Positions 44,980-54,170 of a stretch of DNA of 63,774 nt are shown here, one piece after another (position 1 is the first letter of the stretch; the number at the start of each line of letters is the position of its first letter). The DNA comes from Candidatus Acidiferrales bacterium. Its GTDB lineage: Bacteria; Acidobacteriota; Terriglobia; Acidiferrales; UBA7541. A model generated the notes under the pieces. It was not told the DNA's origin, searched no databases, and saw nothing but the letters and a program-made list of their open reading frames with translations. The translations under genes were made by a program, and so were the position numbers. Where the stretch lies: positions 1 through 63,774 of the forward strand of contig JASHSV010000362.1 of the NCBI GenBank assembly GCA_030038535.1, in the 5' to 3' direction.

Positions 44980-45676
44980 GGCCCGCTACGTCGGCACGGA
45001 ACTGGAGATCTTCGCTCACGCTACCAACTGGAAGTCCTATGTGCGCTCGCAGGTGCGTCCTTATCTGACGGGCGACGTTCTGGAAGTTGGGGCGGGGATT
45101 GGCGCCGCGACGCTCGCATTGAACGAAGGCGGTCCACGGCGATGGGTGTGTCTCGAACCGGACTCCACTCTGGCCGCGAGAATCCAGGCGACCGTCTCCA
45201 CCTCCCTGCGGAATTGTGAAATTGTGATTGGAACGCTCGACACTATGGATTCGAAAAGCCAGTTCGACGCCATTCTTTACATGGACGTCCTGGAACACAT
45301 CGAGAACGACGCCGGAGAACTGGCCCGTGCTACGCAACATCTGAACCCAACCGGCCATCTGGTGGTTGTGGCGCCTGCGATGCCGTGGCTCTATTCGCCA
45401 TTCGACGCAGCCATCGGCCACCATCGTCGGTATACAAGAAACTCCCTGCGCGCGATCGCGCCGCCAGACTTGCAGGAAGAAAAGTGCATATATCTGGATT
45501 CGCTCGGGATGCTGGCCTCGGCGGCAAACCGGCTATTGCCGCGCTCGCCAGCTCCTCGTCTCGGCCAGATTCGTTTCTGGGACCGATTCTTGGTCCCAAT
45601 CTCCCGGTTCACAGACATTGTGCTGGCCCACTCGCTGGGAAGATCGGTTCTGGCCGTTTGGCAGAAAAAGCGCTAG
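44972..45676 (+). CDS. Class I SAM-dependent methyltransferase
   Basis: A 234-residue protein overlapping the GT2 stop by 8 nt. Motif I is DVLEVGAGIGAATLAL, the acidic loop CLEPDST, and FDAILYMDVLEHIENDAGEL (motif II). The GHHRRYTRNSLRAIAPPD segment is typical of the methyltransferase family often paired with dolichyl-phosphate-mannose-synthase-like GT2s in exopolysaccharide loci. Acceptor unknown. Confidence 0.82.
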   Translation: MTEARYVGTELEIFAHATNWKSYVRSQVRPYLTGDVLEVGAGIGAATLALNEGGPRRWVCLEPDSTLAARIQATVSTSLRNCEIVIGTLDTMDSKSQFDAILYMDVLEHIENDAGELARATQHLNPTGHLVVVAPAMPWLYSPFDAAIGHHRRYTRNSLRAIAPPDLQEEKCIYLDSLGMLASAANRLLPRSPAPRLGQIRFWDRFLVPISRFTDIVLAHSLGRSVLAVWQKKR

Positions 45677-45680
45677 GCAT

Positions 45681-45697
45681 CGTTCCAGGCTCGAACG
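45681..45697. terminator. Short hairpin between convergent genes
   Basis: CGTTC-CAGGCTC-GAACG lies in the 31-nt gap between the convergent methyltransferase and GT-C genes. The stem is only 5 bp and no U-tract follows; weak support for a shared 3'-end structure. Confidence 0.2.
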
Positions 45698-45707
45698 GGC
45701 GTGAAGG

Positions 45708-47213
45708 TCATGGAACGAAGACTGGACGCTCCTGCGGCATCGGCTGCCAGGGCGGGAGCAGCTTCCTCGCGAGAATCACAGAGCCGAGCATGGCCAAAAG
45801 CAGGGCGACGAGAAACCCAATCCATCGCGGCACGTGCACCACCGGGAGAACCCACCACCATACGGCCACAATGCGCAGGGCTCTGGACTCCTCAACCGAG
45901 TAGCGCGGAACTTCCCTCTGTCCAAACAGCTCGGAGGCGTTCATGCCCCGCGCATCCTGAATCTCTCGAAAAGCACCCGGCCAGATGTGAAGGAGCGGGG
46001 CATGACGAAGAGACCAGGCCGTGTCCGTCCCCACGTGGATCCCCTGTTGTGACAACTCCGCGAAGTAACGCTCGTAGAAGGTGAACAATGTCGGCGCGCT
46101 CAATAGAAATCCTAGAAGTGTCAGCACAACGAGGGCCTTCCGGCTGCGGCCCTGCATCAGGCCCGCGAGCGCGCACAATCCAGGAATGCCCGGCAGCAGA
46201 TACCGCGGCCCCCAGGACCAGCCGCCGCGCCAATCCAAATAGAAAGCGTGGAATACGTGAAAGGCCGCGAAGACAGTGACAATCGCGAGGGCCTCGCACT
46301 TCTTTTGCCGCACCGCCAGTGGAAAAGCAAATAGGGCCAGAACAACCGGCGGACAATACCAGAAGAGTCCGCAGCCCGGACTTACGAGCAGCCCGGAGAA
46401 TCCGGATAGAAAGACGGACGGATCGAAGCCCATGGCGCGACCAAAATCGAGCGGATGGCCGAACCGCATCACGTTGTAGCCCATGTAGAAAACTCCTGCC
46501 ACACTCGCGCCGATAAGGGGCAAGAGACAGATCCGGAGAGGGGCGCGCTTGAGGAGCAAGTATGCGGACAAAATCGGCGCCAGCAGCACACCCGTGGGCT
46601 TGGCGAGTACGGCCAGCCCAGCAAAACAAGCTGCGAGCGCAAGTTCCCGCCGCGATCCGCCAATTGTCAGGCAAAGGGCAGTAACGGTAAGAAACGCGAG
46701 AAGCGAGTCGGCATAAAACACTCGAGCATAGGCAAGGGCAACCGTACCCAAGCCAAAACTTACGCCGGCCAGCCAGGCGCCTTTGGTGTCCGCTCCCAAT
46801 CGCAGAGCGAGCACGACAACCGCGCCTGCCGTGGCTGCCACGAGCGCTCCCATCATGGGCAGCACGGACACCTCGGCAAGATAGTGGAATGGGAGGCCCG
46901 TTAGATGACTGACCAGAAGCGCGGCAAATACGAACGGCACGGCGAGGACGGCAAGAAGCGGGTACCAGTTGGAGTAGAACCTGCCACCCACTCCCGGCGT
47001 CCCCACGTTTTCGGGCACAGTGAAGTTGTGCTGAGTCACCAAAGACTCTGAGACGGCGAGCGTGGAGGCGCCGTCGCTCGAATAGATCCCCGGAGCCAAG
47101 CATGACAGGTAAATCAGGAGGAGCCCGACGGCTACCTGCAGCGCCAGCCGGTATTCCGGCGAGAGCCGTTGCTTTACAGAATCTGCTTTATGACCGGAAA
47201 AATCGCGGGTCAT
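45708..47213 (-). CDS. GT-C-type membrane glycosyltransferase-like protein
   Basis: A 501-residue polytopic protein with about 11-12 membrane segments. The first loop has GIYSSDGASTLAVSESLVTQ with an acidic Asp, followed by a FYSNWYPLLAVLAVPFVF segment. This is a GT39-like pattern seen in many uncharacterised bacterial membrane glycosyltransferases. It starts 30 nt after the GT4-methyltransferase fusion gene. Donor likely polyprenyl-phosphate-linked, by family. Confidence 0.7.
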   Translation of the reverse strand: MTRDFSGHKADSVKQRLSPEYRLALQVAVGLLLIYLSCLAPGIYSSDGASTLAVSESLVTQHNFTVPENVGTPGVGGRFYSNWYPLLAVLAVPFVFAALLVSHLTGLPFHYLAEVSVLPMMGALVAATAGAVVVLALRLGADTKGAWLAGVSFGLGTVALAYARVFYADSLLAFLTVTALCLTIGGSRRELALAACFAGLAVLAKPTGVLLAPILSAYLLLKRAPLRICLLPLIGASVAGVFYMGYNVMRFGHPLDFGRAMGFDPSVFLSGFSGLLVSPGCGLFWYCPPVVLALFAFPLAVRQKKCEALAIVTVFAAFHVFHAFYLDWRGGWSWGPRYLLPGIPGLCALAGLMQGRSRKALVVLTLLGFLLSAPTLFTFYERYFAELSQQGIHVGTDTAWSLRHAPLLHIWPGAFREIQDARGMNASELFGQREVPRYSVEESRALRIVAVWWWVLPVVHVPRWIGFLVALLLAMLGSVILARKLLPPWQPMPQERPVFVP

Positions 47214-47243
47214 TGCGAGCGCACCGATCTCAAAGCCTTTCGC

Positions 47244-49163
47244 TCAAGCAGCACCCGATATCGGCTTTCGGGCTACGAGTTCAATGCCCTGGGCCCACCA
47301 GCGGCGGAAGGGCTGCGGAATCGAATCGATGTTGATGCGCACCGGCCGGCCACATAGCGTTCCCCGGTAATGCAGCCTGTCGACCTCCAGTCCGGGCGGA
47401 AGAATCTGTTCCAGCTCGCGAGCGGTGAATTCCCGCACGTGCGAGGGCTCGAGCACCATACGGCGGAGCATGGCGCGGTAGAACCACCGCGGATGCCAGG
47501 GGCGAAGATATTGCAACCGGTTCGGAGTGGTGAGCAGGAGTTTCCCGCCGGGACGCAATACGCGGTGGACTTCGCGCAGGAGAAGATCCGGGCGGGCCAA
47601 ATGTTCGATGACCTCAACCGCCAGGACCCAGTCGAACGTGGCGGAAGGAAACGCGAGCGCGCACGCATCGCCCTCCACGAGACTTTCTACGCCGAACGTC
47701 TTCCTGCCGAATTCGAGCAGCCGGGCATCACGATCCACAGCAATCACGGAGTTTGAAGGCTCTCGCTGGAAATACGCAGCCTTCCAACCGGTGCCGCAAC
47801 CGAGATCGAGAATACGGCCGGCGATGTGAAGATCGTCCCACTGCTCCATCTCGCGAAAGCCATTCGGGGCCTGTTGCAGCTCTTCGCTCAGCTTGACGAG
47901 GACTCCGGCGAGGCGTTCGCCGGGATCCTCCCTGAGTTCATCGCTCCACCGGCCTTCCTGAAGAACAAACCGCCGTGGCTGCTTCTCCGTGGCTTCTGCG
48001 AGGAGCGTCTCCCATTTTTCGGCGGCCGCATCCCAAGTTAGGCCTCGCGCGGCGTCCCGGGCGGCGGAGCCCAAGCGAACGCGAGTTGGGGCAGAGCCGA
48101 TGAGGTCAGAAAGGGAACGCGCAAGCGCAGCGGCATCTCCCGGGGGCACGAGGAGACCATTCACGCCGTGCGTGATTACGTCGCGCATGCCGCAGATGTT
48201 CGTTGTGACGCAAGGAAGTCCCGCGGCCATGGCCTCGAGGAGCGTGAGCGGCATGCCTTCAAAATGCGAGGGTAGAACGTAAATCTGGTCGAGCCCGAGG
48301 AGCAGGGGAAGCTCCTCGCGGCAGACGGAGGGCAAAACGTCCACGGCGCTGCGATCCGCAGGCGCGAAGTCTTCGCGCACTACATCAACCGGAGTCCCCG
48401 ACCCTAGCACTGCGGCACGCAGGCCGGGCCGGGACTGCCGCAGCTCCGAAAATACAGCCGAGAATTCACGCGTACCTTTTCTAGGGATCCAGGATCCCGC
48501 AAACAGAAGACGCGGCTCCGCCATTGGCGCCCACTCGACGCGGAACAAATCCGCATCCACGCCGTTGTTCATGCGGTGGATGCGCGCGGAGGGAACTTCC
48601 CAGCGGCGTTCGATATATCGAGCGTCGTCGCTCGAAAGGCATACGACCGCGTCCGCGTGGCAGAGCGAATAATTCGCCTGCGCCAATTCCGTGATCGGAT
48701 GGACCACTTTTGTCTTAAGGGTTCGCCTGGCTTTCTCCGCTCCCAGGTCCCAGCAGTGTTGCTCCACGCCGTGCGACATCACCACGCATGGCGGGAGCGC
48801 GGCGTTCCACTTGCGTGCGAATGTATAAGCCATTCCGGAAGGCTCGTGAATGACCACGACGTCGTATTTCACCGCGTTTCGCGCCACACGCCGCGCTGCA
48901 GCGACAGGAAACGCAAAACGTGCAAGACGTCCCGAGCTCAACGCGGCCGAAACGTCCTCGCGCAGAAGCGTTTCGACCGTATGCCCGCGGCGGCGAAGCG
49001 CGCTGGCGAGCGAAAGCACAGCGTTCCCGGCGCCCGTCCGCAAATCGCCGCTGAATCCGGCGACGAACAGGATTCGCAGCAGGCGCGTGGCTGCACGCGT
49101 GGCTGGGGGCGGCTCGGCTCGCACGGCCGTAACCGGCGCAACCATGGCAGCGGTTTGGTTCAT
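47244..49163 (-). CDS. GT4 glycosyltransferase fused to SAM methyltransferase
   Basis: A 639-residue two-domain protein. Residues about 28-400 are a complete GT4 enzyme: RILFVAGFSGDLRTGAGNAV, MNNGVDADLFRV, LLFAGSWIPRKGTREF and SHFEGMPLTLLEAMAAGLPCVTT (E-x7-E). After a short linker, about 430-600 is a class I methyltransferase: RILDLGCGTGWKAAYF (about 450), FDWVLAVEVIEHLARPDLLL (about 515) and GGKLLLTTPNRLQYLRP. The frame is continuous with no stop between the domains. Presumably adds a sugar and methylates the product or a neighbouring position. The ATG at 49163 follows the upstream methyltransferase stop by 16 nt. Confidence 0.86.
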   Translation of the reverse strand: MNQTAAMVAPVTAVRAEPPPATRAATRLLRILFVAGFSGDLRTGAGNAVLSLASALRRRGHTVETLLREDVSAALSSGRLARFAFPVAAARRVARNAVKYDVVVIHEPSGMAYTFARKWNAALPPCVVMSHGVEQHCWDLGAEKARRTLKTKVVHPITELAQANYSLCHADAVVCLSSDDARYIERRWEVPSARIHRMNNGVDADLFRVEWAPMAEPRLLFAGSWIPRKGTREFSAVFSELRQSRPGLRAAVLGSGTPVDVVREDFAPADRSAVDVLPSVCREELPLLLGLDQIYVLPSHFEGMPLTLLEAMAAGLPCVTTNICGMRDVITHGVNGLLVPPGDAAALARSLSDLIGSAPTRVRLGSAARDAARGLTWDAAAEKWETLLAEATEKQPRRFVLQEGRWSDELREDPGERLAGVLVKLSEELQQAPNGFREMEQWDDLHIAGRILDLGCGTGWKAAYFQREPSNSVIAVDRDARLLEFGRKTFGVESLVEGDACALAFPSATFDWVLAVEVIEHLARPDLLLREVHRVLRPGGKLLLTTPNRLQYLRPWHPRWFYRAMLRRMVLEPSHVREFTARELEQILPPGLEVDRLHYRGTLCGRPVRINIDSIPQPFRRWWAQGIELVARKPISGAA

Positions 49164-49179
49164 CACCTGCGTCTCACAG

Positions 49180-49995
49180 TCAGGAGATTTTCTGAAACGC
49201 GACGGCCACATTAATGGCCACGTAGGGGCCGAGCCGGGCGTCAATCCCGTCCCAGAGAGCCTCCCAATTGAGGGCGAGCGGACCCGGCTGATACCCGTTG
49301 GCCGCGGACGCGGCTTTGCCGTTGCGGGGCGTCAGCAGCTTGTGCAGCGTCCGATGCGGATGGACCAGCAGCCGGTCCATAAGCCTTCCATGCTGGTAGC
49401 CCACCGCGCCCGTCACCTTGAGCCCGTAATGTGGCGCCCAGCGACGCAGCTCCGCAGCGCTATATTCCGTCTCCCATCCCCACGGCCAGTTGCCCTCGCG
49501 CATGGCCTGATGTTTCCGCAGGGTATAGACATTAAATTTCTGCGGCACGTCTACCACGAGCGCTCCGCCCGGCCGCAGGACGCGAACCTGCTCGCGCATG
49601 GCGGGTGCAGGATCGCGGAAGTGCTCGAGCACGCCCTGGCTGAACACCAGATCGAACTCGCCGTCGAGAAAGGGAAGCGCCGTCAAATCGCCCGCAAACG
49701 CGCGCAGGCTTACGCCCAACTGGTCCGCATTTTCCCGAGCCACCCGAATCGCCTTCTCCGAAAGGTCGCAAACGTAAGCGCCGAGCGCGGGACGGCCCGC
49801 AGCCAACAAACAGCTGTCGAGGGCTGTGCCGCAGCCCACCTCGAGCGTACGCGCCGCGCGCGTCTCCGGCAGCAGCCGCTCCAGTAGCTTGAGCAGCGGC
49901 CGGCGCGAACTGCGGTGGATGGCGAGCTGAGTCCCGAGCGGCCCTTTAAAGTGAGCCCAAAATACCTCGTAAAATTGGCGATCGTTCGTTTTCAC
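49180..49995 (-). CDS. Class I SAM-dependent methyltransferase
   Basis: A 271-residue protein with motif I ARTLEVGCGTALDSCLLA, the YVCDLSEKA acidic loop, FDLVFSQGVLEHFRDPAPAM and GGALVVDVPQKFNVYTLRKH. The GTG at 49995 forms a GTGA overlap with the GT2 stop; longer in-frame sequence upstream lies inside the GT2 gene and is not conserved. The C-terminal region after the core is about 90 residues. Substrate unknown. Confidence 0.82.
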   Translation of the reverse strand: MKTNDRQFYEVFWAHFKGPLGTQLAIHRSSRRPLLKLLERLLPETRAARTLEVGCGTALDSCLLAAGRPALGAYVCDLSEKAIRVARENADQLGVSLRAFAGDLTALPFLDGEFDLVFSQGVLEHFRDPAPAMREQVRVLRPGGALVVDVPQKFNVYTLRKHQAMREGNWPWGWETEYSAAELRRWAPHYGLKVTGAVGYQHGRLMDRLLVHPHRTLHKLLTPRNGKAASAANGYQPGPLALNWEALWDGIDARLGPYVAINVAVAFQKIS

Positions 49996-51041
49996 GGTGA
50001 GAGGGATTCGACCGTTTCCGCGGGCAGAAAGTGTCGACGCAGATGAAGCGACGCACCTCCCAGGGCGTGTCGGTTCCGCAGCTTCTCGAACGCCCCGTAG
50101 CCAAGCAGCAAACCGACATAGGTCATCAGGCAGCGATAGGCGCGGTACCGGCGCGTCCACAGCGGTCCATAAACGAGGCTATGTAGCTGGAGATGCCTAA
50201 AGAACTCCAGCCGCCCCGCCCGCGTCGCGTGAAACCGATTCTGCTGTTCGATGAGGTCGAACCGGCTCATGAAAGCAGCGAGGTCGGGCGCGCGCGTGTC
50301 GAAGCCGTGAGCATCGAGCCACGCCCTGGTCTCCTGCGTCAGGGCACTCGTTGCACGCAACCTGCGTTCCACGCGCTCCGCGTCGCCCTCGCCGAAGTGG
50401 AAGCGGTTGTTCGTGTGCAGCCGGTATTTGAACAGCGGTTCGTTCAGAATCGCCACCGGAGCAAGGAAGAGCAGCAGCACCTGGAGATAGGCGTCCACCA
50501 AGAGGCTCATGGAATCGGGAATCGGGAAAACCGCGCCCGCAATGGATTTTCGGAAAAGCAAACCGGAGGTGGAGCTGGTGCCGTAGCGAAGCAGGTCCAT
50601 GCGAGTCGGCGGAAATTCCCCCGACAACACCGGAAGATCGGGATCCTCAAGCGACGTCTGCTGGGTGGTGTTCCATACCCACCGTTTGTGGAGGAGCATG
50701 CCGCAGGCGGGCTGGCGGTCAAACGTCTCCACGGCGCGGCGAATCTTCTGCGGTAACCACACGTCGTCGGCGTCCAGGAGCGCGATGATCTCGCCTCGCG
50801 CGTGGATGTAGCCGAGATTGACGGCAGAAGCCTGTCCGCCGTTTGGCTTCCAGAGATACCGAACGTGATCTCCGAATTTCGCCACACGCTCACGCGTGTC
50901 GTCCGTGGAGCCATCGTCGACGAGCAGGATTTCCATTTCCGAAGCGGGAGAATCCTGCGCAAGCACGCTTTCGATCGCCTCTTCGACAAAGCGCCCATAG
51001 TTATACGTATTGATCAGCGCGGTGACGCGAGGCGAACTCAT
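49992..51041 (-). CDS. GT2 glycosyltransferase (tandem paralogue A)
   Basis: A 349-residue GT-A enzyme. RVTALINTYNYGRFVEEAIESV, ILLVDDGSTDDT, GGQASAVNLG and ALLDADDVWLPQKI are standard GT2 donor-site motifs. Over the first 110 residues it is strongly similar to the neighbouring gene at 51038-52123; the C-terminal acceptor half is more diverged, suggesting duplication then change of specificity. ATGA overlap at 51038-51041. Confidence 0.87.
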   Translation of the reverse strand: MSSPRVTALINTYNYGRFVEEAIESVLAQDSPASEMEILLVDDGSTDDTRERVAKFGDHVRYLWKPNGGQASAVNLGYIHARGEIIALLDADDVWLPQKIRRAVETFDRQPACGMLLHKRWVWNTTQQTSLEDPDLPVLSGEFPPTRMDLLRYGTSSTSGLLFRKSIAGAVFPIPDSMSLLVDAYLQVLLLFLAPVAILNEPLFKYRLHTNNRFHFGEGDAERVERRLRATSALTQETRAWLDAHGFDTRAPDLAAFMSRFDLIEQQNRFHATRAGRLEFFRHLQLHSLVYGPLWTRRYRAYRCLMTYVGLLLGYGAFEKLRNRHALGGASLHLRRHFLPAETVESLSP

Positions 51042-52123
51042 CGCAGCTCCAGGGTCTCCGTGCGGCCTGCACCGGCCGCGGACTCGAAATCGCGCCGAAG
51101 CGCAGGCACCAACGATTCACGCAGGCGCGGCAGCGAAAGTGAGCGGCGGTAGAATTGCTGCGCGGCATAAAAGCCGTGATAGCCGAGCGCGAAACCGACG
51201 CCTGCTTTCAAATCGTCGAAGACCCGGAAGGCGGGCGACCAGAGTGGAGAATAGAGCCGGTGTTGCCGGCGCAAATGCGCGAAAAACTCCGTGCGTCCTG
51301 GGGGACGCATGACGAATTGCTGAAGCTGCTCCACCAGCGCCATGCGCTCCAGAATGAGTGCGGCCGCGGGGGTACGGCCGAGGAAACCGTTGCGATCTAG
51401 CCAGCGGCGTGTTTCCTCTATCGCACAGCGGAAAGAATCGTTGCTCCTTTTTGCGCGCACCGGATCGGGCCTCGCGGAATAGGTGAGATTGGTGTCGTGC
51501 TGACGGTATCGCGCCAGGCACTCCGCAACGGTCGCCACCGGAGCGCAAAAGATCGCCGTGGCAATGATAAAGCTGTCGGCGAGCACCGTCAGGCTCTCCG
51601 GCAAGGGGAAGATGCGGCGGGCGACGTCTCTGCGGAGCGTGGTCCACGAGGTGCTCACGCTGCCGAACCGCAAGATGGCGTCCTCCGAGTCGGGAAGGTA
51701 GCCGTTCAAGGACACGAACGACGCATCGTCCTCGCAGCGGCCGTCCTCCGGGCACCAATACTGGCAGCGGTGGAAGATGGTTCCGGCATCGGCGTGCTGC
51801 GCGAATTCCTCCATGACGCGGCGAATCTTGTGCGGAAGCCACACGTCGTCCGCATCGAGCAGAGCAATGATCTCGCCGCGCGACTGCGCGAATCCCACGT
51901 TAAGCGCGGAGGCTTGACCGCCATTCTCCTTGCGGACATAGCGAATGCGATCCGAGTAGTGTGCGGCGACCCGGGAAGTGGAGTCGGTCGAGCCGTCGTC
52001 CACCACCAGGATTTCCATCTCGCCTGCGGGGAAATCCTGCGCCAGGACGCTTTCGATCGCCTCCGCGAGGAAGGGCTCCTGGTTGTACGTGTCAATGAGC
52101 GCAGTAACGCGCGGATGTGACAT
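51038..52123 (-). CDS. GT2 glycosyltransferase (tandem paralogue B)
   Basis: A 361-residue GT-A enzyme with RVTALIDTYNQEPFLAEAIESV, ILVVDDGSTDST, GGQASALNVGF and ALLDADDVWLPHKIRR. It shares near-identical donor-domain blocks with paralogue A. The central part contains several Cys residues (CQYWCPEDGRC) absent from paralogue A. It begins 7 nt after the FkbM gene stop. Sugar specificity unknown. Confidence 0.87.
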   Translation of the reverse strand: MSHPRVTALIDTYNQEPFLAEAIESVLAQDFPAGEMEILVVDDGSTDSTSRVAAHYSDRIRYVRKENGGQASALNVGFAQSRGEIIALLDADDVWLPHKIRRVMEEFAQHADAGTIFHRCQYWCPEDGRCEDDASFVSLNGYLPDSEDAILRFGSVSTSWTTLRRDVARRIFPLPESLTVLADSFIIATAIFCAPVATVAECLARYRQHDTNLTYSARPDPVRAKRSNDSFRCAIEETRRWLDRNGFLGRTPAAALILERMALVEQLQQFVMRPPGRTEFFAHLRRQHRLYSPLWSPAFRVFDDLKAGVGFALGYHGFYAAQQFYRRSLSLPRLRESLVPALRRDFESAAGAGRTETLELR

Positions 52124-52130
52124 GGGTCTG

Positions 52131-53081
52131 CTACTTCCGGTATGCGTAAATCAACAGGTCTTGAAAACTCTCGCGAGCCGACGTCTGCCAGGGCATAGTC
52201 CGAATCTGATAGCCGAAGCCGTTGTCTTCCAACAGGCGAAGCGTATGGGAGAGAGCGTCCTCTCGCGGATTAATGTGATGGTGATATTCGACCACCATCT
52301 GCCTGATTTGAGCGAGCCGGCCCGACCGCGCCAGCTCCTCCAACACTTCCACCTCCGCGCCCTCGATGTCCATTTTCAGAAAGTCTACGGGCTCGGTAAT
52401 GAAGTTCGAGAGGGGAACGCCGTTCACGATTTGAGGCTTACCCTCCAGGCGCGGCTGACGCAGGCTATTCCACCCGGAACCGGGCTGGGTTGAGCTTTCG
52501 AAGAGTGCCACGGGCCCTTCAGCCGCCGTCAAAGCCAGATTGTGCAGCTCCACTCCCGTGAGCCGATTGACCTCCACGTTTCGCGAGAGCATCTCGAATG
52601 TCTGCTTGCTGGGCTCGAAGGCCACCAAGCGCGCTGCGGGATAGAGCCGCTTGAAGAAAAACAGTGCTACCCCGATGTTGCTCCCGCAATCGAAGACCAG
52701 CGGGTTACTCGCTTCGCAGGAGAATTCATAGTCGCGGCGGAGAAAGATTTCCTCGACGAAAAACGAAAGGGACTGGTAGTCAAAAGCCTCCACGGAAAAA
52801 CCGAGCACATTTTCTTTCACAAATCGCCGGCCCGGTGACAACTTCATCAGAAACTGCTTCTTCCGCATTCGAAGCACGAGCAGGGCGAGCGCCCAACGCT
52901 CCGCTCTGCGGGAGTGGTGAAATGCATGAAGCACATCGCCAAACGCACGTGCGGCAAACGCGACTGCGTTCCGCGCCCGGACCAGCGCGGGTACGCCCCG
53001 CCCGGGAGAAGCAACGAGCGGCGCCTGGGCCGTCGCTTCCGCAGGTTGCGCCAGGTTTGAGGATGGGGCGCTGGCTGACAT
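52131..53081 (-). CDS. FkbM-family methyltransferase
   Basis: A 316-residue protein with a basic N-terminal half and a C-terminal FkbM-type methyltransferase domain: VFDCGSNIGVALFFFKRLYP (SAM motif), ARLVAFEPSKQTFEML, VDFLKMDIEGAEVEVLEELA and MVVEYHHHINPRED. FkbM family members O-methylate sugars or polyketides. Within this locus a sugar hydroxyl is the likely target. An AGAAAAGAA sequence precedes the ATG. Confidence 0.85.
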   Translation of the reverse strand: MSASAPSSNLAQPAEATAQAPLVASPGRGVPALVRARNAVAFAARAFGDVLHAFHHSRRAERWALALLVLRMRKKQFLMKLSPGRRFVKENVLGFSVEAFDYQSLSFFVEEIFLRRDYEFSCEASNPLVFDCGSNIGVALFFFKRLYPAARLVAFEPSKQTFEMLSRNVEVNRLTGVELHNLALTAAEGPVALFESSTQPGSGWNSLRQPRLEGKPQIVNGVPLSNFITEPVDFLKMDIEGAEVEVLEELARSGRLAQIRQMVVEYHHHINPREDALSHTLRLLEDNGFGYQIRTMPWQTSARESFQDLLIYAYRK

Positions 53082-53096
53082 TTCTTTTCTAGCGCT

Positions 53097-54170
53097 TCAG
53101 GCCCTGGCAGCGGTCTGTCGCTGGGCCATCTCCGCTTCGAGGATCTCTTTGAGAATCTTATCGAGCGAGTGCGTGATTTCCCAGTTGGGGTAGTGGGACC
53201 GGAACTTGGCGAGATTCGAGATGTAGCAGATGTGGTCGCCGGTGCGCGGCTGGTCGCGGTACTCGCGACGAATCTTGTTACCGCTGAGCTGCTCGATGCG
53301 CGCGACGGCTTCGAGTATGGAAATGCTGTTCGCGCGGCCGCCGCCGATGTTGTACACCTCACCGGGGCGGGGATTTCGCGCGAATTCCTCGACGGCGCGG
53401 ATGACGTCGAAACTGTGGATGTTGTCGCGCACCTGCTTCCCCTTGTAGCCGAAAATCGTGTAGGTTTGCCCGCTGAGCGCCACCTTCACCAGATAGGAAA
53501 GAAAGCCGTGGAGCTCGACGCCGGAGTGGTTCGGCCCGGTCAGACAGCCCCCGCGGAAAATGCCGACATTCATGCCGAAGTAACGGCCGTACTCCTGCGC
53601 GACAAGGTCGGCCGCGGCCTTCGAAGCGCCGAACAGGGAGTGGAGTGTGCGGTCGATGCGGCAATTTTCGTCAATCCCCTCGAAATCCTCCGGACGCGCG
53701 TAGTCGTAGCGGGTTTCCAGCTCGACGAGCGGCAGTTCGTTCGGCGCGTCGCCATAGACTTTATTCGTGCTCAAGAAAATGAAGGGCGCCTCGGGGCAAA
53801 ACTGGCGTGCGGCTTCGAGCAGGCAGATGGTGCCGAGAGCGTTCACATCGAAATCGAGGAGTGGGATTTCGCGTGCCTTGTCGTGCGAGGGTTGCGCGGC
53901 GCAGTGCAGGATGAGCTCGAAGCGTTCGGCGCTGAAGAGTTCGAAAATCTTCTCCCGGTCGCGGATGTCGAGATCCAGCGGACGGAAATTCCGAGTCGCA
54001 CTTTTGAGCCGTGCGAGGTTCCAGGACGTGTCGCCGGGAGGGCCGAAGAAGACTTGGCGCATGTTGTTGTCGATGCCGATGACGCGATGGCCCTGGCGGT
54101 CGAAGTGTTCAACGGCTTCCGAACCAATCAGTCCGCTCGAGCCGGTGACGAGGATGCGCAGCAGCTTCAC
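53097..54170 (-). CDS. CDP-paratose 2-epimerase-like SDR (catalytic Tyr replaced by Phe)
   Basis: A 357-residue extended SDR similar to CDP-tyvelose/CDP-paratose epimerases. The NAD loop is [28 protein letters not shown] is typical of the family, as are [15 protein letters not shown] and [17 protein letters not shown]. The catalytic Y-x3-K motif instead reads F-G-A-S-K ([13 protein letters not shown], codon TTC), with Ser/Thr and Lys retained. Activity may be altered, non-oxidative, or assisted by another residue. Starts with GTG, overlapping the GT-A-like gene's stop by 4 nt. Confidence 0.85.
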   Translation of the reverse strand: MKLLRILVTGSSGLIGSEAVEHFDRQGHRVIGIDNNMRQVFFGPPGDTSWNLARLKSATRNFRPLDLDIRDREKIFELFSAERFELILHCAAQPSHDKAREIPLLDFDVNALGTICLLEAARQFCPEAPFIFLSTNKVYGDAPNELPLVELETRYDYARPEDFEGIDENCRIDRTLHSLFGASKAAADLVAQEYGRYFGMNVGIFRGGCLTGPNHSGVELHGFLSYLVKVALSGQTYTIFGYKGKQVRDNIHSFDVIRAVEEFARNPRPGEVYNIGGGRANSISILEAVARIEQLSGNKIRREYRDQPRTGDHICYISNLAKFRSHYPNWEITHSLDKILKEILEAEMAQRQTAARA

